From NCBI GenBank assembly GCA_900321665.1, contig ONWY01000094.1:1-6013 (forward strand): a stretch of DNA of 6,013 nt, in the 5' to 3' direction. A program made the position numbers and the translations under genes. Positions within the stretch are counted from its first letter, which is position 1, and every line of letters starts with the position of its first letter. This document shows, in pieces, positions 1 to 4,039 of this stretch. The notes below the pieces were generated by a model. The model made no database searches. It had not been told where the DNA came from and saw only the letters and a list, made by a program, of their open reading frames with translations. This stretch comes from an uncultured Eubacteriales bacterium. Its GTDB lineage: Bacteria > Bacillota > Clostridia > Oscillospirales > Acutalibacteraceae.

Positions 1-155
1 CCTTCCCGGCTTTCCTCTTCGGTCAGTTCCGCTACAGCCTCAGCAAAGGAATCGGCAGAAACAGCCTTTGCCGCAATGCTCTCAAACGAAGCGGAAACGG
101 TACCGCACAACAACAGGGCAGATAATATTAAAGAGATAACTTTTTTACTTTTCAT
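1..155 (-). CDS. N-terminus of a secreted protein of unknown function (partial)
   Basis: The first 51 codons of a gene run off the left edge of the window. The ATG at 155-153 is preceded by AAAGGAG with 9 nt spacing, a strong ribosome binding site. The product begins MKSKKV, followed by a hydrophobic core (about residues 6-17, including LILSALLLCG). A plausible signal peptidase I site follows TVSA near residue 22; a second AVSA lies about a dozen residues on. After that the chain turns acidic (ELTEEESRE). This is a classical Sec signal peptide, so the protein is probably exported or attached to the cell surface. The cysteine in LLLCG is followed by G-T, but the residues before it make only a marginal lipobox. 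The mature domain lies outside the window, so no function can be given. The gene has its own promoter (188-215) and is separated from upstream transcription by the terminator at 256-285. Confidence 0.8.
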   Translation of the reverse strand, partial: MKSKKVISLILSALLLCGTVSASFESIAAKAVSADSFAEAVAELTEEESRE

Positions 156-187
156 TGTCAATCGCTCCTTTCACTTTTTTATTTTTC

Positions 188-215
188 ATGATAATAAATA
201 CACTTAGAAAGTCAA
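188..215 (-). promoter_or_regulatory. Promoter of the secreted-protein gene
   Basis: On the minus strand TTGACT (215-210) and TATCAT (193-188) are separated by 16 nt. Each differs from the sigma-A consensus at one position. Transcription would start near 181, giving a leader of about 25 nt before the ATG at 155. It lies just downstream of the terminator at 256-285, so the gene is probably a separate transcription unit. Confidence 0.65.
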
Positions 216-226
216 TACCAAGTGTA
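199..226. promoter_or_regulatory. Operator-like palindrome around the -35 box
   Basis: Perfect 7-nt inverted arms TACACTT (199-205) and AAGTGTA (220-226) are separated by 14 nt. The -35 box of the secreted-protein promoter (210-215) sits inside the spacer. Arms about two helical turns apart bracketing a -35 box are typical of a dimeric repressor site, but 7-nt arms in AT-rich DNA can arise by chance and no regulator is present in the window. Confidence 0.35.
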
Positions 227-255
227 AAACTCTTTAAAAATATAGTAAAAATATT

Positions 256-285
256 AAAAAAGGCGCACAGCCGAAGCTGTACGCC
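256..285 (-). terminator. Rho-independent terminator with UUCG tetraloop
   Basis: A 10-bp stem, GGCGTACAGC (285-276) with GCTGTGCGCC (271-262), has one G-T wobble and is closed by a TTCG loop. On the minus strand six T follow at once (261-256). The opposite strand has no U-tract, so it acts only on minus-strand transcripts. It ends the RNA that starts near 440. Confidence 0.9.
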
Positions 286-440
286 CAAAAAACGTTGCTC
301 CAACTGTCGCCAAACAATTATACAAATGCGCACCAAAATAGTAGCATTAATATAGAGCATACATTTTTATATAAATAAAAAGTACACTACTATTTATTGG
401 TGCTAAAAATAAAAAGTATTCATTTGTATAATTATTTGGC
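256..440 (-). ncRNA. Candidate small structured RNA, rod-like, possibly 6S-like
   Basis: A consensus promoter (447-475) and a strong terminator (256-285) enclose about 180 nt with no credible ORF. The predicted start, near 440, falls on the first base of a 20-nt arm (440-421) that pairs with 328-309, with a single G-U wobble. Inside it lies a very uneven internal loop: about 17 nt of U-rich sequence (420-404) face one base (329). A second helix follows, GCACCAA..AATAGTAG (403-387) with CTACTATTTTGGTGC (344-330), with a 2-nt bulge. The apical part (386-345) contains an AT-rich hairpin at about 385-361. A transcript starting at the base of a long closing stem, then a bubble, then a second stem, resembles 6S RNA, which binds the RNA polymerase housekeeping holoenzyme. 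This rod is short (about 132 nt plus the terminator) and very AU-rich, so the 6S assignment is only a hypothesis. A novel sRNA is possible, and a MITE-like inverted repeat is less likely because promoter and terminator fit exactly. Confidence 0.6.
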
Positions 441-446
441 AGTTTT

Positions 447-475
447 ATTGTAGCACAGTTTGCATGCATTTTCAA
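447..475 (-). promoter_or_regulatory. Consensus extended -10 promoter for the structured RNA
   Basis: On the minus strand TTGAAA (475-470), a 17-nt spacer and TACAAT (452-447) are preceded by TGC, an extended -10 element. It starts about 20 nt beyond the terminator of the four-helix-bundle gene and has no coding sequence after it. This is among the best promoters in the window, which argues that the downstream RNA is abundant. Confidence 0.8.
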
Positions 476-495
476 TAATTGGAATCAACTTATTA

Positions 496-526
496 TAAAA
501 ATGCACCCTGTGCCGAGACAGGGTGC
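496..526 (-). terminator. Terminator after the four-helix-bundle gene
   Basis: A perfect 9-bp stem, GCACCCTGT (526-518) with ACAGGGTGC (511-503), has a 6-nt loop. On the minus strand it is followed by ATTTTTAT. Seven T precede the stem as well, so on the plus strand the hairpin is followed by A, not T, and would not terminate there. A smaller hairpin, GCCGC/GCGGC (547-563), lies between it and the stop codon. Confidence 0.7.
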
Positions 527-580
527 AAAAAAAGTCGTGTTTGGGAGCCGCACAGGAAGCGGCAAATTTTACCGGGAGGG

Positions 581-925
581 TTATTGATTTGCCTTTGCGG
601 TTTTGATGGAGGAAATAAGGACTTTTGTAATCACTCCGCAATCGTGAATTAACTGCAATGCAGAGGTTTCATCTATAATATCGGATTTATACATCAATTC
701 TAACCAATACTCACTTTCAAAGCACTCTTTGAGGGATATTTGAAGTTTGGCAATAAAATCAGCTTTGCTGTGCGCATAATTAGCTTCCCTGATATTAGCG
801 CCAATGGAAGTTGAGGAACGTTCTAATTGATTGATAATTGAGTAATGCCCTTTTATGCTTTCACATAACTTAACTATATTAATAGAAAACTGCATAGATA
901 AATCGACCAATATATTCTCTTTCAT
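581..925 (-). CDS. Four-helix-bundle protein, S23 / 23S rRNA intervening-sequence family
   Basis: The product has 114 residues, the usual size for this family (about 115-125). Its core is the family hallmark RSSTSIGANIREA (about residues 36-48), followed by an amphipathic helix KLQISLKECFESEYWLEL (about 60-77); both agree with a small four-helix bundle. Relatives are encoded inside 23S rRNA intervening sequences, free-standing in many genomes, and as Avd accessory proteins of diversity-generating retroelements. The free-standing forms have no settled biochemical role. I chose the ATG at 925 because GAGGTG lies 5 nt upstream; the in-frame TTG at 928 would leave only 2 nt. No 23S rRNA, reverse transcriptase or variable repeat is in the window, so this is an orphan copy. 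Its upstream region is an array of short hairpins (965-1155), and no clear promoter is visible there. The following terminator is at 496-526. Confidence 0.9.
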   Translation of the reverse strand: MKENILVDLSMQFSINIVKLCESIKGHYSIINQLERSSTSIGANIREANYAHSKADFIAKLQISLKECFESEYWLELMYKSDIIDETSALQLIHDCGVITKVLISSIKTAKANQ

Positions 926-943
926 CAAATCACCTCATTTTAA

Positions 944-956
944 TTACATAATGTAA
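944..956. repeat. 13-bp palindrome upstream of the four-helix-bundle gene
   Basis: TTACAT-A-ATGTAA is a perfect palindrome with one central base, ending 8 nt before the ribosome binding site of the four-helix-bundle gene. Its position would suit an operator or an mRNA leader hairpin. The composition is AT-rich, so chance is a real alternative. Confidence 0.3.
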
Positions 957-964
957 ATATATCC

Positions 965-1155
965 AATGAAATCCTTTGCGAAGCAAAAGATGAAATCGGG
1001 CTTTGCCCGATGAAATCCAAAATGCACACATTTTGGATGAAATCAAATCCACCATCCGCCTTGGCGGATTTCATCACGCAGTGATTTCATATTCGTGGAT
1101 TAATCGCTTTCAGCGATGATATTCACGAATATTTCACCCACCGCGAGGTGGATTT
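965..1155. repeat. Hairpin array: ATC-stem-GAT units joined by GAA or TTC
   Basis: Six or more short stem-loops follow each other with almost no spacing. In plus-strand order the units are 972-990 (CTTTGC/GCAAAAG, loop GAA), 995-1011 (ATCGGGC/GCCCGAT), 1015-1038 (ATCCAAAATG/CATTTTGGAT, loop CACA), 1054-1069 (ATCCGCC/GGCGGAT), 1073-1085 (ATCAC/GTGAT) and 1103-1117 (ATCGCT/AGCGAT). The last is nested in ATATTCGTG/CACGAATAT (1089-1097 with 1124-1132). A further CCACC-GCGA-GGTGG hairpin lies at 1138-1151. Stems differ in sequence and length but nearly all start ATC and end GAT. The linkers are GAA in the left half and TTC in the right half, so GATGAAATC recurs directly and then inverted. Conserved ends with variable paired interiors suggest that folding of RNA or single-stranded DNA matters. 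The array lies between the tRNA terminator and the four-helix-bundle gene. Function unknown. Confidence 0.8.
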
Positions 1156-1160
1156 AATTG

Positions 1161-1189
1161 AAAAAACCTCGCCCTTGGCGAGGTTTTTT
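1161..1189. terminator. Bidirectional terminator after tRNA-Cys
   Basis: A 7-bp stem, CCTCGCC (1167-1173) with GGCGAGG (1177-1183), has a 3-nt CTT loop and is flanked by six A (1161-1166) and six T (1184-1189). It is therefore a U-tailed terminator on either strand. On the minus strand it begins directly after the tRNA-Cys CCA end (1191) and ends the tRNA transcript before the hairpin array. Confidence 0.92.
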
Positions 1190-1190
1190 C

Positions 1191-1265
1191 TGGAGGCAAC
1201 ACCCGGATTTGAACCGGGGAATCAGAGTTTTGCAGACTCGTGCCTTACCCCTTGGCTATGTTGCC
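1191..1265 (-). tRNA. tRNA-Cys(GCA)
   Basis: This is a 75-nt cloverleaf with encoded CCA. The acceptor GGCAACA pairs with TGTTGCC, the discriminator is T73 as expected for cysteine tRNAs, the T loop is TTCAAAT, and the anticodon loop CTGCAAA gives GCA. The D stem is GCC/GGC. The anticodon stem CGAGT/ACTCT carries one C-U mismatch at its top pair (27-43). It is the last gene of the array. A terminator-like hairpin (1277-1310) ends only about 11 nt upstream, so its expression needs read-through or processing; no separate promoter is evident in that short gap. Confidence 0.96.
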
Positions 1266-1276
1266 CTATTCTCTTT

Positions 1277-1310
1277 AAAAAAGGGAAGTTAAACCATGAT
1301 TAACTTCCCT
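1277..1310 (-). terminator. Terminator-like hairpin between tRNA-Gly and tRNA-Cys
   Basis: A perfect 11-bp stem, AGGGAAGTTAA (1310-1300 on the minus strand) with TTAACTTCCCT (1292-1282), has a 7-nt loop. Its 3' end runs into six T (1282-1277). The form is that of a rho-independent terminator, although the stem is only about half G+C. It separates tRNA-Gly from tRNA-Cys and could attenuate tRNA-Cys or serve as a processing signal. Confidence 0.75.
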
Positions 1311-1314
1311 AAAT

Positions 1315-1390
1315 TGGAGCGGATGACGGGGCTCGAACCCGCTACCTCCACCTTGGCAAGGTGGCGCTCTACCAGATGAGCTACATCCGC
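1315..1390 (-). tRNA. tRNA-Gly(GCC)
   Basis: This is a 76-nt cloverleaf with encoded CCA. The acceptor GCGGATG pairs with CATCCGC, the discriminator is T73, the D arm is GCTCATCTGGTAGAGC, the anticodon stem is CCACC/GGTGG with loop TTGCCAA (anticodon GCC), and the T stem-loop is GCGGG-TTCGAGC-CCCGT. All stems are well paired. It reads GGC and GGU glycine codons. It lies 6 nt after tRNA-Phe in the same transcript and is followed by the terminator-like hairpin at 1277-1310. Confidence 0.97.
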
Positions 1391-1396
1391 ATATAA

Positions 1397-1472
<76 letters not shown>

Positions 1473-1479
1473 AAAAATA

Positions 1480-1556
1480 TGGCGACCCGGATCGGGCTCG
1501 AACCGACGACCTCCAGCGTGACAGGCTGGCGTTCTAACCAGCTGAACTACCGGGCC
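1480..1556 (-). tRNA. tRNA-Asp(GTC)
   Basis: This is a 77-nt cloverleaf with encoded CCA. The acceptor GGCCCGG pairs with CCGGGTC through one wobble, the discriminator is G73 as is standard for aspartate tRNAs, and the D arm is GTTCAGCTGGTTAGAAC. The anticodon stem CCAGC/GCTGG has loop CTGTCAC (anticodon GTC), and the T stem-loop is GTCGG-TTCGAGC-CCGAT. It decodes GAC and GAU. It is second in the array, 10 nt after tRNA-Val. Confidence 0.97.
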
Positions 1557-1566
1557 ATATTTTTCA

Positions 1567-1642
1567 TGGTGGGAACAACAGGGTTCGAACCTGTGACCCC
1601 CTGCTTGTAAGGCAGGTGCTCTCCCAGCTGAGCTATGCTCCC
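1567..1642 (-). tRNA. tRNA-Val(TAC)
   Basis: This is a 76-nt cloverleaf with encoded CCA. The acceptor GGGAGCA pairs with TGTTCCC through one G-T wobble, the discriminator is A73, the D arm is GCTCAGCTGGGAGAGC, and the anticodon stem CCTGC/GCAGG has loop CTTACAA (anticodon TAC). The T stem-loop is ACAGG-TTCGAAC-CCTGT. It decodes GUA, GUG and, by wobble, other valine codons. It is the first gene of the array, about 35 nt downstream of the predicted transcription start. Confidence 0.97.
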
Positions 1643-1652
1643 CCATCTCCCT

Positions 1653-1677
1653 GTCGCTATGATTGGTCATCAGCGAC
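1653..1677 (-). other. Leader hairpin at the 5' end of the tRNA transcript
   Basis: GTCGCT (1677-1672) and ATGA (1670-1667) pair with TCAT (1662-1659) and AGCGAC (1658-1653), leaving one bulged G and a CCAA loop. The hairpin begins within a base or two of the predicted start site (about 1678). With no T-run after it, it is not a terminator. It may protect the 5' end of the tRNA precursor or shape its processing. Confidence 0.55.
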
Positions 1678-1684
1678 GGATATT

Positions 1685-1713
1685 AATATACACTATTTAT
1701 TGCATTTTGTCAA
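1685..1713 (-). promoter_or_regulatory. Consensus promoter of the tRNA array
   Basis: On the minus strand a perfect TTGACA (1713-1708), a 17-nt spacer and TATATT (1690-1685) lie in AT-rich DNA, with A-tracts upstream that could act as an UP element. This fits a strong stable-RNA promoter. Transcription would begin near 1678, and the transcript carries Val-Asp-Phe-Gly and, through a terminator-like hairpin, Cys. Confidence 0.88.
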
Positions 1714-1799
1714 CACTTTTTTTGATATTTTTTTAATTTTTTAATTTTTGCTCTCTTATAATAATTAATAATAGCACGCAGCGACAAAACGCGGCTTTT

Positions 1800-2681
1800 T
1801 TATTGCCGGCACTGTGCGAGGAGCTTCTCAAAATCCTCTTTTTCAAAATAATACTTTTTATCGCAAAATTGGCAATTGACCTCTTCGCGCTTGCCCTCGC
1901 GCGCAAGCTCCCTGAGGGTGGCTTCGCCGGTGGAAATGAGCGCGCGCTCAATGCGCTCGCGCGAGCAGTTGCACACATAGGCACAATCGCTCTCATCGAG
2001 CACCTCGGTCTCCCTGCCGCGCAAAACATGGCGGCAAATTTCCTCAGGTGTCATGCCCTTATCAATCATTGCACTGACATTCTCGAGCTTTTCAACCGCT
2101 TGTTCCACAAACGCAATATCCTCCTCCGCCGCAAAGGGCAGCAGTTGAATCATAAAGCCGCCTGCCGCCTTGCAGGACAAGTCGGGGTTGACCAGCACGC
2201 CGAGCGCGCAGACAGTCGGGATTTGCTCGCTGGTGGCAAAGTAAGCGGTCACATCCTCCGCTATCTCGCCGCTGACCAGCGGTACCTGCCCGATATACGG
2301 TTCCTTGAGCCCCAAATCCTTGATGACATATAAATTGCCGTTTTTGCCCACTGCACCGCCGACATCGAGCTTTCCGCGCGCATTGAGCGGCAATTCGACA
2401 ACCGGTGTATCAATATAGCCGCGCACATTGCCGTGCCAATCGGCAACCGCCACCACCGTGCCGGCGGGGCCGCCGCCCTTCACCTGCAGCGAAATACTCT
2501 CATCCTTCCCTTTTAAGGATTGCCCCATCAAGGAGCAGGCAGTCAAGAGCCTGCCGAGTGCCGCGGTGGTCACTGCCGAGGTACCGTGAATCTGCTCGGC
2601 GCGGTTGACAATATCGGTCGTATCGGCAGCCATCATCACAATGGCGCCGTCTTTTGTAATACATCTGACTATCTTTCCCAT
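1800..2681 (-). CDS. hslO: Hsp33 redox-regulated molecular chaperone
   Basis: The product has 293 residues, the usual Hsp33 length. The N-terminal chaperone domain begins MGKIVRCITKDG and includes VSGEIAEDVTAYFATSEQ and ALGVLVNPD, both typical of the family. The C-terminal redox switch has all four zinc cysteines, C237-N-C239 and C270-Q-F-C273. In the cytoplasm Hsp33 is inactive while reduced and zinc-bound. Oxidative unfolding, through disulfide formation, turns it into an ATP-independent holdase for unfolding proteins. I chose ATG 2681 because the family starts there; the frame stays open 23 codons upstream, but that would overlap the methyltransferase end. The ribosome binding site is weak (GAGTGAG, 6 nt away). 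The gene follows the methyltransferase stop by 13 nt, so it is probably the last cistron of the lon operon. No convincing terminator is visible between its stop and the tRNA promoter. Confidence 0.97.
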   Translation of the reverse strand: MGKIVRCITKDGAIVMMAADTTDIVNRAEQIHGTSAVTTAALGRLLTACSLMGQSLKGKDESISLQVKGGGPAGTVVAVADWHGNVRGYIDTPVVELPLNARGKLDVGGAVGKNGNLYVIKDLGLKEPYIGQVPLVSGEIAEDVTAYFATSEQIPTVCALGVLVNPDLSCKAAGGFMIQLLPFAAEEDIAFVEQAVEKLENVSAMIDKGMTPEEICRHVLRGRETEVLDESDCAYVCNCSRERIERALISTGEATLRELAREGKREEVNCQFCDKKYYFEKEDFEKLLAQCRQ

Positions 2682-2694
2682 AAATAACTCACTC

Positions 2695-3429
2695 TCAAAG
2701 CTTTTTTGCGATAAATACTTTCCTCTCGCTTTGCGCGCCGGGTGCTTCAAAGCTTAAATCATCATACACCGCGCACAGCACAAAGCCGGCTTCGTGCAGC
2801 GCTTCCTGCAGCTGCGCATCGCTGTAATAATACTCCGTAAAGCTCTCGCTCTCGCGCACATAAACACCATTTTCCTCGGTGAAAAAATCGAGGTAGATGT
2901 TGACACTTTTATCTTCACAAACCTCGTTTTGCCACGCGAGAAAGCACGCTTCATTTTCATAAATATAGGCATTGTTGCCCAACACCTTGGTGTGCTTATA
3001 AGCGGTATTGACATCAAAAATAAACACGCCGCCCGGCTCCGTAAACAGCGACACCCTTTGGAAGGTGCGCAACAGCTGCCGGTATTCCGGCAGGTGGTTG
3101 AGCGAATCGAGCGCACAGATACACGCGGTAATCGTGCCGAATAAATCGAGCGCCTGCATATCCTGCCCCAAAAACATAATATCAGACCCGCGCGCGAGCT
3201 TCTTTTCAAGCGCCGCATCGAGCATCTGCTCGCTGTTATCGACACCGATAACATCGTAGCCGCGCTGCTCCATTTCAAAGCTCAGCGAGCCGGTACCGCA
3301 GGCTAAATCGAGCAAGATACCCTTGCCCTTGCCGAAGCGCTCAATCAAGGTATCAAAATAGCGCGCCCTTGCGGCATAATCCACATTTTCGGTAAACGCA
3401 TCGTAAAACGCTGCCAATCGGTTATACAT
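2695..3429 (-). CDS. Class I SAM-dependent methyltransferase, YqeM-like
   Basis: The product is a 244-residue cytoplasmic enzyme with a Rossmann methyltransferase fold. Motif I is LDLACGTGSLS (about residues 40-50). GVDNSEQML (62-70) supplies the acidic ribose-binding residue D64, GQDMQAL (88-94) is the adenine-side motif, and DSLNHL (108-113) is the motif IV region. The substrate cannot be read from the sequence. Relatives labelled YqeM are common in Firmicutes and mostly uncharacterised. Residues after about 140 form the mixed substrate-binding half, rich in Tyr and Glu (ESFTEYYYSD). The ATG overlaps the ysxC stop by 8 nt (ATGTATAA), and GGAG lies 7 nt upstream inside ysxC, so translation is probably coupled. 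Placement between a ribosome-assembly GTPase and Hsp33 suggests a housekeeping target, possibly rRNA, tRNA or a translation protein; this is inference. Confidence 0.9.
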   Translation of the reverse strand: MYNRLAAFYDAFTENVDYAARARYFDTLIERFGKGKGILLDLACGTGSLSFEMEQRGYDVIGVDNSEQMLDAALEKKLARGSDIMFLGQDMQALDLFGTITACICALDSLNHLPEYRQLLRTFQRVSLFTEPGGVFIFDVNTAYKHTKVLGNNAYIYENEACFLAWQNEVCEDKSVNIYLDFFTEENGVYVRESESFTEYYYSDAQLQEALHEAGFVLCAVYDDLSFEAPGAQSERKVFIAKKL

Positions 3430-4012
3430 TTGCCTTCTCCACGGTGTTTTCTATCATTTCGCGCACCTCTGCCACGCCCTGCCCGGAGAGCGCGGAAAAC
3501 AGCACGGCTTCGGCATCGTAAGCCGCCAATTCCTCGCCGATTTGCTCCATTCTCTCAAGGGTTTGGGTTTTGTTGAGCTTATCGCACTTAGTGAACACAA
3601 TCACAAACGGAATGCCCTTTTGCGAGAGAAAATCGAGCATTTGAATATCCTCACCGCTTGCCTTGCGCCGAAAATCAATGAGTTGAAAAACAAGCGCAAT
3701 CTGCCTTTCCTGCGCAAAATAGGCTTCAATCATATCGCCCCAGCGCTTGATTTCGCCCGCCGAGCGCTTGGCATAGCCGTAGCCCGGCAAATCCACAAAG
3801 CGCACCTGCTCGCATTTGAAGAAATTAATCGTAACGGTCTTACCCGGCACAGAGGAAACGCGCGCTAAATTTTTGCGGTTAAAAACCTTGTTAATCAGCG
3901 AGGATTTGCCGACATTCGAGCGCCCCGAAAAGACAATTTCAGGGCAGGTGCTCTCCTCTAATTGCGCCGCTGTACCGAAGGAGCGCTCGTATTCAATATG
4001 ATTTAAGTTCAT
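3422..4012 (-). CDS. ysxC: Ribosome biogenesis GTPase YsxC/EngB (YihA)
   Basis: The product has 196 residues, the full family length. Its GTPase motifs are in order: G1 GRSNVGKS (30-37), a G2 threonine within GKTVTINFF (57-65), G3 DLPGYG (74-79), G4 TKCD (141-144) and a G5-type SAL near 173. The segment NRKNLARVSSVPGKT before switch I is characteristic of YsxC/EngB. This is an essential cytoplasmic GTPase that acts late in 50S subunit assembly. The start ATG at 4012 has GGAG about 9 nt upstream and gives the expected N-terminus. The gap to the lon stop is 27 nt, and the downstream methyltransferase overlaps it by 8 nt, so it is co-transcribed. The lon-ysxC order is the one known from Bacillus and many Clostridia. 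Nothing is missing or broken. Confidence 0.97.
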   Translation of the reverse strand: MNLNHIEYERSFGTAAQLEESTCPEIVFSGRSNVGKSSLINKVFNRKNLARVSSVPGKTVTINFFKCEQVRFVDLPGYGYAKRSAGEIKRWGDMIEAYFAQERQIALVFQLIDFRRKASGEDIQMLDFLSQKGIPFVIVFTKCDKLNKTQTLERMEQIGEELAAYDAEAVLFSALSGQGVAEVREMIENTVEKANV

Positions 4013-4039
4013 GCCTGCTTTCTCCGTTTCACCTTGCGC

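Noticed and set aside
145..360. Open frame of 71 codons on the minus strand
   Set aside because: It crosses the candidate RNA, a strong terminator, a promoter and the start of the secreted-protein gene, and has no ribosome binding site. It is better explained as non-coding.
309..440. MITE-like mobile element with 20-bp terminal inverted repeats
   Set aside because: No flanking target-site duplication is visible, and the promoter and terminator fit the repeat boundaries as expected for an RNA gene. It is kept only as a minor alternative.
581..925. Avd component of a diversity-generating retroelement
   Set aside because: The fold family is shared, but no reverse transcriptase, template repeat or variable repeat is in the window.
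965..1155. CRISPR array
   Set aside because: The recurring word is only about 9 nt, unit lengths vary, the 'spacers' are self-complementary stems, and no cas genes are present.
1780..1801. Terminator between hslO and the tRNA array
   Set aside because: The possible stem GCAGCG/CGCGGC has a mismatch, and its T-run lies on the plus strand, the wrong direction for hslO.
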